Origin: JAICYJ01 sp963797565
GTDB lineage: Bacteria; Actinomycetota; Thermoleophilia; Gaiellales; JAICJC01
Direction: 5' to 3'
Assembly (NCBI GenBank): GCA_963797565.1
Contig: CAWCPM010000008.1
Location: forward strand, 124,001 to 188,000
Length of the DNA: 64,000 nucleotides
Positions within the stretch are counted from its first letter, which is position 1, and every line of letters starts with the position of its first letter. The notes beneath the pieces were generated by a model. That model was not told the DNA's origin, ran no database searches, and saw only the letters and a program-made list of their open reading frames with translations. This document shows positions 51,599-58,488 of the stretch, piece by piece. The position numbers and the translations under genes were made by a program.

Positions 51599-52096
51599 AT
51601 GTCCCGGTTGATCCCGATCCTGATCGTCGCGGCGCTAGCTGCCGCCGGCTGGTGGTGGGTGCACGGAGCCGGGCCGCCGCCGGCCGAGGCCACGGTGTCC
51701 CGCGTGGTCGACGGCGACACCGTCTGGGTGCGGGCCGGATCGCGCTCGCTGGACGTGCGGCTGCTGGGCATCGACACGCCCGAGACGGTCGACCCCCACC
51801 GGCCGGTGGGCTGCTTCGGTCCCGAGGCTTCCGCCTACACCAAGCACCTGCTGACCGGCGGCCGGGTGCGGCTGGTCTACGACCGCCAGCTGCACGACAA
51901 GTACGGACGCTGGCTGGCGTACATCTACCTGGAGCGCCCTGGGCGTCCCGATCTGTTCGTGAACGCCCGGCTGGTGTCGGCCGGGTACGCGCGGACGCTC
52001 TCGATCCCGCCCAACACGGCCCATGCGACGGAGCTCTCAGCGCTCGAGCGGGAGGCGGCGCTGGCCGGGCGCGGGCTGTGGTCGGCCTGCGGTTGA
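51599..52096 (+). CDS. Thermonuclease (SNase-like) family protein, exported or membrane-anchored
   Basis: 165 residues. N-terminal hydrophobic segment (LIPILIVAALAAAGWWWVHG) is a signal or anchor. The OB-fold nuclease domain follows: VSRVVDGDTVWVRAG, LDVRLLGIDTPETVDPH (catalytic Arg, Asp, Glu), DKYGRWLAYIYLE (second Arg), and VSAGYARTLS. It hydrolyses DNA/RNA at the cell surface, in keeping with nutrient or DNA processing roles. Confidence 0.83.
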   Translation: MSRLIPILIVAALAAAGWWWVHGAGPPPAEATVSRVVDGDTVWVRAGSRSLDVRLLGIDTPETVDPHRPVGCFGPEASAYTKHLLTGGRVRLVYDRQLHDKYGRWLAYIYLERPGRPDLFVNARLVSAGYARTLSIPPNTAHATELSALEREAALAGRGLWSACG

Positions 52097-52115
52097 GGAC
52101 CGGTAGACTGCGCTC

Positions 52116-52319
52116 ATGCGCCGTCTGATTGGCATAGCTGTGATCGCCGCGACCGCCGCGGTGATCGCGCGCCTGCTGACGAACCGGGATGACCCGGTCG
52201 CCGCCAGCGGCAACGGGCACACGGCGGACCAGGAGCGCGTCGAGATGCTGCGCGAGCGTATCGGAGCCGCGCGTCGCAGGCTTCGCGACGAGTTCGACAG
52301 CGTGCGTGGCAGCGACTAG
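52116..52319 (+). CDS. Small membrane-anchored protein of unknown function
   Basis: 67 residues. One N-terminal span (RRLIGIAVIAATAAVIARLL) followed by a charged, probably helical cytoplasmic tail rich in Arg/Glu (VEMLRERIGAARRRLRDEF). Its end overlaps the phosphoesterase start region by 14 bases, indicating co-translation. Not a recognised family. Confidence 0.5.
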   Translation: MRRLIGIAVIAATAAVIARLLTNRDDPVAASGNGHTADQERVEMLRERIGAARRRLRDEFDSVRGSD

Positions 52320-53139
52320 ACGCGCGCTCGGCGCGCTGCTCGCGGGCGGTGGGCTGCTGGCCGGGTGGGGCCTGTTCGAGGCGCAGTGGCTCGAGCGCCG
52401 CGAGCTGCGCGTGCCGGTGGCGGGGCTGCCGCCGGAGCTGGACGGTCTCACCATCCTGCACCTCTCCGACTTCCACGCCGGCACGCCCTCGCTGAACCTG
52501 CGCACGATGCAGGCGGCGGTTGCATACGGCGTGTCCCAGCAGCCCGACATGGTGGTCGTGACCGGCGACATCATCGCGCACCCGCGCGGGCAGCAGCCCG
52601 TGCTCGATCAGCTGGCGCGGCTGGATCCGCCGCTCGGCATGTATGCGTCGCTGGGCAACCACGACACCGGCTCCACGCGTGACCCGTTCTCCCGGGGTGT
52701 GGTTCCGGACAGCTGGGGCAGCGCCCCCGTGCAGCTCCTGCGCGACCGCAGCGTGATGGTGGAGCGCGGCGGGGTGCCGATCGAGGTGGCGGGGCTGGAG
52801 CCGGAGCCGTGGATCCGGGGACTGTCACGACCCGAGCGGCTGTTCACCGGCCCGGGTGGCCTCAGGATCCTGCTTGCGCACTTCCCGGACGTGGTCGACG
52901 ACCTGCCACCCGGGACCTGCTCGCTGGTGCTCGCCGGCCACCTGCACGGCGGCCAGATCTGCCTGCCCAGGCCGGGCGGGCGGTTGCGGCTGTCGCACAC
53001 CCGCTGGCGCTACCTGGACGGCATCCACCGCGTTGGCGACACCACGCTGGTGGTCTCGCGCGGCACCGGCACGACGCTGGTGCCGTTCCGGCTGCTGGCG
53101 CGGCCCGAAGCCTCGCTGCTGCGCCTCACGGCCGGCTGA
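52306..53139 (+). CDS. Metallophosphoesterase (YaeI-like)
   Basis: About 277 residues from GTG 52306; the frame is open further upstream, overlapping the previous gene. N-terminal hydrophobic stretch (ALGALLAGGGLLAGWGLF) looks like a signal/anchor or Tat-less export. Metal motifs are complete: ILHLSDFHAGTPS, VVTGDIIAHPRG, YASLGNHDTGST, and VLAGHLHGGQICLPRPGG. The YaeI type hydrolyses phosphodiesters or UDP-diacylglucosamine-like lipids at the membrane. Substrate not assignable. Confidence 0.85.
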   Translation: MAATRRALGALLAGGGLLAGWGLFEAQWLERRELRVPVAGLPPELDGLTILHLSDFHAGTPSLNLRTMQAAVAYGVSQQPDMVVVTGDIIAHPRGQQPVLDQLARLDPPLGMYASLGNHDTGSTRDPFSRGVVPDSWGSAPVQLLRDRSVMVERGGVPIEVAGLEPEPWIRGLSRPERLFTGPGGLRILLAHFPDVVDDLPPGTCSLVLAGHLHGGQICLPRPGGRLRLSHTRWRYLDGIHRVGDTTLVVSRGTGTTLVPFRLLARPEASLLRLTAG

Positions 53140-53169
53140 CCGGGCGACGCCCCTGAGGGCGCCGCCCGG
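53140..53169. terminator. Bidirectional hairpin between convergent genes
   Basis: CCGGGCG (53140-53146) pairs with CGCCCGG (53163-53169), with an inner GCCC/GGGC stem and a 4-base loop. It sits between the phosphoesterase stop and the DUF4097 stop. No T-run follows on either strand, so it is terminator-like rather than a textbook example. Confidence 0.5.
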
Positions 53170-53174
53170 CCCGT

Positions 53175-53997
53175 TCAGGCCGAGGCCACCGGAGCGGCCC
53201 GCTGCAGGCGGATGTCGCCGCTGGCCGAGTTGGCCTTGATGCGCAGGTCGACGTCGCCGCCCGCGCCGGTGTCGTCCGGCTCGAGGTCGGACTGGGTGGT
53301 GCCGCTCATCGAGCTGACGTCCATCCACACGCGGGCGCCCGCGGCCACGCCCAGCGCGATGTCGCCCGACACGGTCTGGATCCGGGCCTCGCCGCGCCGC
53401 ACGCTCTCGACGGTGACGTCGCCGGAGACGCCCTTGGCGCTCAGCGAGGAGCCGGCCGACGTCACGTGCAGGTCGCCCGAGACCGTGTTGGCCGAGATCT
53501 CCCCCGCCACGGGCCCCAGCTCGAGGTCGCCGGAGACGCTGCTGAGGCTGGCCGACCCGTCGACGCGTTCCACGTCCAGGTCGCCGCTGACGGTCTTGAC
53601 GTTGGCGTCGCCCGCAACGGCCCCCAGCGAGACGTCGCCGGAGGTGGTGTTCACCTTCGCCGCGGCGAAGCGGCCGCGGCAGGTGACGTCGGCGGACACC
53701 GTGGTGGAGTCGATCGAGCTGCCGTGCGGCACCGAGATGGCGAAGCGCAGCTCCGGCCCGCGGCGCAGCCCGAACAGCGAGCGGCCGCTGGGCGCCTCGA
53801 CCGACAGCTCCTGGCTCTCGCCGCTGCCGCGCAGCTCCTGCTGCACGTTCTCGGCTGCCTCGATCGACGCCTGGTCGTTGCCAAGCGGCGTCACCTCCAC
53901 CTCGGCGCGCGGCTCGTCCCAGGTGATGACGTCGATGCGTCCGGCCTCGAGCTTCAGCCGCAGGCGCACGGGATGTGGGTGTCTGATAGGTCGTCAT
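53175..53997 (-). CDS. DUF4097 beta-strand repeat protein, interrupted by a one-base frameshift near its start
   Basis: About 273 residues when joined. The ATG at 53997 has GAGAGGAG six bases upstream and begins MTTYQTPTS; one base too many in the CCC/GGG run at 53970-53972 moves the frame, after which VRLRLKLEAGRIDVITWDEP continues as in the family. The body has repeated strands with the motif T/V-SGD: NTTSGDVSL, KTVSGDLDV, SSVSGDLEL, NTVSGDLHV, KGVSGDVTV, QTVSGDIAL, spaced about 17-21 residues, giving a beta-solenoid-like fold. Without the correction a GTG at 53969 would start the frame, but it has no ribosome site. Members sit in operons with DNA-binding proteins; function unknown. Confidence 0.75.
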
Positions 53998-54011
53998 CGG
54001 ATGCTCCTCTC

Positions 54012-54173
54012 TTACGAACGGGCGAAGCCGGTCAGCCGCAGCGTCTGCTGCGAACGGATCACGGACTGCTGTTTGCGGGTCGTGGGCTCCCGCACCGGCT
54101 GCGTCCAGGGCGTGTACATGGCGGCTGCCGATGCCGGCAGTCGGGGGGTGATGGAATCGCGTGGATCGGTCAT
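54012..54173 (-). CDS. Small protein of 53 residues in a HicB-like/DUF4097 operon
   Basis: Start ATG with GGAGGA four bases upstream, stop TAA. It sits 12 bases after the HicB-like gene and 14 bases before the DUF4097 start, so spacing and ribosome sites make it a real operon member. The peptide is basic (TTRKQQSVIRSQQTLRLTGF) after an N-terminal MTDPRDSITPRLPASAAAMY. The last residues LRLTGFARS resemble the end of the HicB-like protein (RRITGYATS). No known family. Confidence 0.6.
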   Translation of the reverse strand: MTDPRDSITPRLPASAAAMYTPWTQPVREPTTRKQQSVIRSQQTLRLTGFARS

Positions 54174-54185
54174 GGCTCCTCCGTT

Positions 54186-54641
54186 TCAGCTCGTCGCGTA
54201 GCCGGTGATGCGCCGGCCGGGTCCGCCGCTGTGGCCGCGGCCGCGGTCGAGGGCGCGGGAGGTCGCGCGCACCAGCCAGGTGTTCAGGGACACGCCGTCC
54301 GCCGCCGCGGCGGCCTCGGCGCGCGTCTTCAGCTGCTCGGGAATGCGCAGCGTGATGCGGGCGGCCTGGGCGTCGTCGCCGGCCGGCTCCGCCTCGTGCG
54401 ACGACTCCGAGTACGTGAACCCGACGTCGCCTCCCGCCAGCCGCACCTCGATCTGACCGCTGGTGAGCTGGCCGTTCACCTCCAGCGCCGCCTCGGACAG
54501 GATGTCCAGGAGCCGCAGGCGCATGGCGGGGTCGAGCGCCCTGCTGAGCTGCTCAGCCACCCGCAGGGTGCCCTCGTCTCCGATGCCGGCGGTCGCGATC
54601 AGGTCGGCGCGGAGGGCTTCGATGTGTCCGGCGATATTCAT
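54186..54641 (-). CDS. HicB-like ribbon-helix-helix DNA-binding protein
   Basis: 151 residues. N-terminal helices (MNIAGHIEALRADLIATAGI), central beta-like part (QIEVRLAGGDVGFTYSESSH), and a C-terminal ribbon-helix-helix: ARITLRIPEQLKTRAEAAAA then GVSLNTWLVRATSRAL. The RHH strand binds DNA as a dimer, and family members regulate their own operon. No toxin gene is adjacent, so the toxin-antitoxin label may be only a family name. The gene heads a three-gene operon (this gene, a 53-residue ORF, DUF4097) read from a nearly leaderless promoter. Confidence 0.75.
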   Translation of the reverse strand: MNIAGHIEALRADLIATAGIGDEGTLRVAEQLSRALDPAMRLRLLDILSEAALEVNGQLTSGQIEVRLAGGDVGFTYSESSHEAEPAGDDAQAARITLRIPEQLKTRAEAAAAADGVSLNTWLVRATSRALDRGRGHSGGPGRRITGYATS

Positions 54642-54661
54642 GACGTCATTATGACATCATT
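54640..54661. promoter_or_regulatory. Tandem 11-base operator overlapping the HicB-like gene start
   Basis: ATGACGTCATT (54640-54650) is followed directly by ATGACATCATT (54651-54661), one mismatch, and a partial third copy ATGGCGTC. The first contains the palindrome TGACGTCA. Ribbon-helix-helix proteins bind tandem half-sites spaced one helical turn, so autoregulation by the gene at 54186-54641 is likely. Confidence 0.55.
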
Positions 54662-54675
54662 ATGGCGTCTGTCAA
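54648..54675 (-). promoter_or_regulatory. Promoter giving a leaderless transcript for the HicB-like operon
   Basis: On the minus strand, TTGACA (54670-54675) and CATAAT (54648-54653) are spaced 16 bases. The -10 ends only six bases before the ATG at 54641, so transcription should begin at or next to the A of the ATG. A second TTGACA lies 7 bases upstream (54677-54682). Confidence 0.55.
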
Positions 54676-54707
54676 GTGTCAACGTGACGCCGGTGTAGAA
54701 TTCACGC

Positions 54708-55076
54708 ATGCACGAAGGACCCGGCGAAGCTCCGGTCGAGTCGATCCACTCGGCCGCCGCCAGTGCGCACATAAGCCACGCCGTGATCGCCACCTACGCG
54801 GCGGCGGCTGCGATCGAGGTGACGGGCGTGCATGCGATCGCAGGCGGTCAGCCCGGCGGCGTCGACCCCGACCGCGTCCCCAAGGGCGTTCGCATCAGCG
54901 CCGACGGCGACGTCGTCGGGCTGGAGCTGCACCTCGTCACCGAGTGGGGGGCCAGCATCCCGGCGGTGGCCGGCGAGGTCAGCAGCCACGTGCGCGACTA
55001 CCTGGTGTCGATGATCGAGCTCGAGCCCTCCTCGGTGGCGGTCGTGATCGACGACGTCGCGCCGCCCGCATCGTGA
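54708..55076 (+). CDS. Asp23/Gls24 family envelope stress response protein
   Basis: 122 residues. Asp23 core: ISHAVIATYAAAAAIEVTGV, HAIAGG, VPKGVRISADGDVVGLELHL, VTEWGASIPAVAGEVSSHVR and the closing VAVVIDDVAPP. Family members associate with the membrane and cell-envelope homeostasis. Divergent from the HicB-like operon; coupled to the next gene by GTGA. Confidence 0.85.
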   Translation: MHEGPGEAPVESIHSAAASAHISHAVIATYAAAAAIEVTGVHAIAGGQPGGVDPDRVPKGVRISADGDVVGLELHLVTEWGASIPAVAGEVSSHVRDYLVSMIELEPSSVAVVIDDVAPPAS

Positions 55077-55684
55077 CCGGCGTCGAGCATCTCAACGGTG
55101 CCACGGTCGGCGTCGCGCCGGTGCCGTGCCGCGACTGCATGTGGTGGCAGACGCGCCCCGCCGGCAAGCCGGGCGACCGGCAGCGATGGAAGCGGGAGCT
55201 GGAGGACGGGTTCGGACCGTGGGGCAAGCTGTACGTCGAGGACGACCGGGTGATCGGGCTGATCCAGTACGGCCCCAGCGACCGGTTCGCCCGTGCCCGC
55301 CATCTGCCGGCCGGACCACCGGGCCGCGACGCGGTGCTTGTGACGTGCGCCTACCTGACCGACGCCCACAGCCCGTGGGTGCTGCAGAGCCTGTTCCTGG
55401 CCGCGATCGGGGAGTGCCGCGACCGGGGGCTGCCGGCGCTGGAGGCGTTCGGCTACCGGTACCCGCCGGACGAGGGGTTCGCCGCACGGTTCCTCGGCCA
55501 TCGCACGATCTTCCCCGCCGACTTCCTGCGCGACCTCGGCTTCCATCCCCAGCGCAGCGCCGGGCACGTGTCGCTGGAGCGGCTGGATCTGCGCGCCATC
55601 GAGCGGGCTCCGGACGAGAGCCGGCTGGCCCGCCTGCGGAGCCGTCTGGCCGTGGTGCCGGCGACCCCCGCTGGCGTGAGATGA
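55073..55684 (+). CDS. GNAT-like acetyltransferase domain protein
   Basis: 203 residues; GTG overlaps the Asp23 stop. The N-terminus has a Cys-rich PVPCRDCMWWQTRP, common in actinobacterial GNAT-related proteins, then VIGLIQYGPSDRFARA and VLVTCAYLTDAHSPWVLQSL, and IFPADFLRDLGFHPQ with the late beta-bulge GF. The usual R/Q-x2-G-x-G/A loop is degenerate (TDAHSPWVLQSLF), so catalysis is uncertain. Function unknown. Confidence 0.6.
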   Translation: MTGVEHLNGATVGVAPVPCRDCMWWQTRPAGKPGDRQRWKRELEDGFGPWGKLYVEDDRVIGLIQYGPSDRFARARHLPAGPPGRDAVLVTCAYLTDAHSPWVLQSLFLAAIGECRDRGLPALEAFGYRYPPDEGFAARFLGHRTIFPADFLRDLGFHPQRSAGHVSLERLDLRAIERAPDESRLARLRSRLAVVPATPAGVR

Positions 55685-55706
55685 ACCATCGGTGCACAAT
55701 CGACGA

Positions 55707-56324
55707 ATGACCGATCGCAGGCCAGGAAGGGATCCCAGCACGGAACATCTGTCCGATCACGGACTGCTCGCGCTCACGGCGCGAGGCGATCGGGAGGCGT
55801 TCGCCCGTCTGTACGACATGTACGGCGGCGCCGCCTACGCGCTCGCCTTGCGCATCGTGCGTGATCGCGAGCTGTCGGCGGACGTGGTGCAGGATGCATT
55901 CCTGACCGTCTGGAGGCAGGCATCGAAGTTCGACCCCGCGCGTGGCCAACCCTCGAGCTGGATACTGACATTGACCCATCACAAGGCCGTCGACATCGTG
56001 CGCCGCGAGCAGCGCCGCCGGGCCGAGGCGCTCGACGAGGTGCGCGAGAGCGTCGACCCCGCGCCTGCCGTGGAGCAGCAGGCCTGGCAGAGCGTGGCCC
56101 GCGACCAGGTGCGGGCGGCCATGGCGAAGCTGCCCGATCCCCACCGCGAGGTGCTCGAGCTGGCCTACTTCGCCGGATACACGCAGTCCGAGCTGGCCGA
56201 GCGGCTGGCGCTGCCGATCGGTACCGTCAAGAGCCGCACCTTCGCCGCGATGGCCGCCCTGCGCGAGCTGCTGACCCAGTCGGGCATGAACCCGGAGCAT
56301 GAGTGGAACACGTCGACGAGCTGA
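55707..56324 (+). CDS. ECF RNA polymerase sigma factor (SigK-like)
   Basis: 205 residues from ATG 55707. Region 2: DREAFARLYDMYGGAAYALA, VVQDAFLTVWRQASKFD; region 4: LPDPHREVLELAYFAGYTQS and ELAERLALPIGTVKSRTFAA. It has the long linker and layout of the SigK/ECF19 group. The anti-sigma gene begins 22 bases before its end. It should direct a stress or envelope regulon, released when the anti-sigma factor is cleaved or oxidised. The promoter of its own operon is not clear. Confidence 0.9.
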   Translation: MTDRRPGRDPSTEHLSDHGLLALTARGDREAFARLYDMYGGAAYALALRIVRDRELSADVVQDAFLTVWRQASKFDPARGQPSSWILTLTHHKAVDIVRREQRRRAEALDEVRESVDPAPAVEQQAWQSVARDQVRAAMAKLPDPHREVLELAYFAGYTQSELAERLALPIGTVKSRTFAAMAALRELLTQSGMNPEHEWNTSTS

Positions 56325-56968
56325 TCTCGGGATACGCCCTGCACGGCCTCGATGCCGCCGACGAGCGGTTGGTGCTCGAGCACGTCGAGACGTGCGAGCG
56401 CTGCCGCGTGCAGCTGCGCGAGATGGAGGCGGTGGCCGCGGCGCTGGCCTTCGCCGCTCCTCAGGCTGAGCCGCCGCCGGAGCTGCGCGACCGGCTGCTG
56501 GAGGCGATCGGCCCGGAGGTGGTGCCCAGCGCGCCGCAGGCACCGCCGCAGCCTCGCGCCCGCTGGTCGTGGTGGCCGCGCGTCTCGGCGGTGGCCGTGC
56601 CGGTGCTCGGACTGGCGGTGATCGCGCTCGCGGTCTGGAACATCTCGCTGCGCAGCGACGTCAACAACGGCGAGGTGCGTTCGGTGGCCCCGATCGCCGA
56701 CGTGGGCAACGTCGTCTCGTTCAGCGGCGGCCAGGCGACTGTGGTCGGCGGGCTGAAGCCGGCGCCTGCCGGTCACACCTACGAGGCCTGGGTGATCCCC
56801 AAGGGCGAGGCCGTGCCGCAGGCGGCGGGCACGTTCGCCGGCGGCAACGACATGTCGTTCACGCTCACGCGCAACGCCTCTGCCGGCGACACGATCGTGA
56901 TCACCCTCGAGCCGGGCACCGGCGGCTCGGCGCCGAAGGGTCCGGTCGTGGGCAAGACGTCGATCTAG
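56303..56968 (+). CDS. Anti-sigma factor (RskA-like), membrane protein
   Basis: 221 residues, GTG start inside the sigma gene. N-terminal zinc-type anti-sigma domain with LVLEHVETCERCRVQLREME (His-x3-Cys-x2-Cys), one membrane span near residue 95-115 (VSAVAVPVLGLAVIALAVW), and an external RskA domain with TYEAWVIPKGEAVPQAAGTF. It should hold the SigK-like factor at the membrane until a signal is received outside. Confidence 0.87.
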   Translation: MEHVDELISGYALHGLDAADERLVLEHVETCERCRVQLREMEAVAAALAFAAPQAEPPPELRDRLLEAIGPEVVPSAPQAPPQPRARWSWWPRVSAVAVPVLGLAVIALAVWNISLRSDVNNGEVRSVAPIADVGNVVSFSGGQATVVGGLKPAPAGHTYEAWVIPKGEAVPQAAGTFAGGNDMSFTLTRNASAGDTIVITLEPGTGGSAPKGPVVGKTSI

Positions 56969-57001
56969 CCGGCGTCAGGCTGAAGCCGGACCCTCGAGCT
57001 G

Positions 57002-57454
57002 CTAGCGGGCCAGGAACGCCAGCGTGCCGGCCACGATGCTGGCCGAGATCAGCACGCGCGCGCTGCGGGCAGGGTCGGGCAGGTGCAGCGACACCGAGAT
57101 CGGCTCGCGCTTGCGGGCCTGGCGCCGCCGCGTCAGGCGCAGGCGCGCGGCCGCGGACACGCGCTGAGCCGTGGGCGCGAGCAGCTCGTCGACCCGGAAC
57201 GGCCCGTGCGGATCCTGGTCGTGGCCGTGGTCGAGGCAGGTGAATCCGGTTCGCGACTCGGCCACCTCACCCAGGCAGCGGGGGCAGGCCTGAGCGGCCG
57301 GCTGGAACGGCTGCCAGCGGCGACGGCCGCAACGCCGCCGGTCGGCGGTGGTCAGGAGCTGGTGGGCCTTCCACGTCCCGTGCTCATCGCACGTGCCCGC
57401 GCGTGCCGGCCGGATGCAGACCGGGCACAGGTGACCCCGCGCAGCCAACCTCAA
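57002..57454 (-). CDS. Zinc-ribbon protein with C-terminal membrane segment, unknown function
   Basis: 150 residues. Two short zinc ribbons: HLCPVCIRPARAGTCDEHG and ACPRCLGEVAESRTGFTCLD, then a basic Arg-rich stretch (ARLRLTRRRQARKREP) and a C-terminal hydrophobic tail (RVLISASIVAGTLAFLAR). The start is a TTG overlapping the asd stop (TTGA). Co-translated with asd. Not a recognised family. Confidence 0.6.
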   Translation of the reverse strand: MRLAARGHLCPVCIRPARAGTCDEHGTWKAHQLLTTADRRRCGRRRWQPFQPAAQACPRCLGEVAESRTGFTCLDHGHDQDPHGPFRVDELLAPTAQRVSAAARLRLTRRRQARKREPISVSLHLPDPARSARVLISASIVAGTLAFLAR

Positions 57455-58488
57455 GCCACGCGCTCCTGCTGGGGGACATGGATCAGGTTACGCTGCACGA
57501 GCAGCTCGGCGATCTGCACGCCGTTCAGCGCAGCTCCCTTGCGCAGGTTGTCGGCGACCACCCACAGCGCCAGCCCGTTGCGGCGCGACCGGTCCTCGCG
57601 GATGCGGCCGACCAGCACGTCGTCGCCGCCGGCGGCTTCGCTGGGCATGGGATAGCCGGCTGCGGAAGGGTCGTCCACCACGCGGACGCCGGGCGCGGCT
57701 TCCAGCAGCTGCCGTGCGTCGTCGGCGGTCAGCGGCCGCTCGGTCTCGACCCAGACCGCCTCCGAGTGCGAGCGCCAGACCGGCACCCGCACGCACGTGG
57801 CGCTGATGCCGATGCTGTCGTCCCCCAGGATCTTGTGGGTCTCCCTGATCAGCTTGGTCTCCTCGAAGGTGTCGGGCCCGTCGAAGGCGTCGCAGTGCGG
57901 CAGCACGTTGAACGCGATCGGGTGAGGGTACACCGTCGCCTGGACATCGCCACCCCGTAGCACCGCCTCCGACTGCGTGCGCAGCTCCTCCATGGCCTGC
58001 TTGCCGGTGCCGGACACGGCCTGGTAGGTGGCGATCGTGAGGCTGCGGATGCGGGCCTGGTCGTGAAGCGGCTTCAGCGCCACCACCAGCTGGATGGTGG
58101 AGCAGTTGGGGTTGGAGATGATGCCGCGGTGGCCCTCGATCGCCTCCGGGTTCACCTCGGGCACGATCAGCGGCACCTGCGGGTCCATCCGGAAGGCGCT
58201 GGACTTGTCGATCACCATGCAGCCGCGCTTCACAGCCTCCGGCGCATAGCGCTTGGAGGTGCCCCCGCCGGCCGAGAACAGGGCCAGGTCGAAGCCTGCC
58301 AGCGAGTCGTCGGTCAGCTCGCGCACCTCCAGCTGCTCTCCGGCGAAGCCGACCCGGCTGCCGGCGGAACGGGCGGAGGCGAACGGCACCACCTCGGAGG
58401 CCGGGAACCCGCGCTCGGCCAGGATCGCCAGCACCTCGGGACCGACTGCGCCGGTCGCCCCCACCACGGCCACGCGCGGATCAGGCAT
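57451..58488 (-). CDS. asd: Aspartate-semialdehyde dehydrogenase
   Basis: 345 residues. NADP fold VAVVGATGAVGPEVLAILAE, catalytic Cys in GIISNPNCSTIQLVVALKPL near 127-134, VSGTGKQAMEEL and the late His/Arg block RVPVWRSHSEAVW. Reduces aspartyl phosphate to aspartate semialdehyde, the branch point to lysine, methionine and threonine. Overlaps lysC by 8 bases, so the first two steps are coupled. Confidence 0.93.
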   Translation of the reverse strand: MPDPRVAVVGATGAVGPEVLAILAERGFPASEVVPFASARSAGSRVGFAGEQLEVRELTDDSLAGFDLALFSAGGGTSKRYAPEAVKRGCMVIDKSSAFRMDPQVPLIVPEVNPEAIEGHRGIISNPNCSTIQLVVALKPLHDQARIRSLTIATYQAVSGTGKQAMEELRTQSEAVLRGGDVQATVYPHPIAFNVLPHCDAFDGPDTFEETKLIRETHKILGDDSIGISATCVRVPVWRSHSEAVWVETERPLTADDARQLLEAAPGVRVVDDPSAAGYPMPSEAAGGDDVLVGRIREDRSRRNGLALWVVADNLRKGAALNGVQIAELLVQRNLIHVPQQERVA

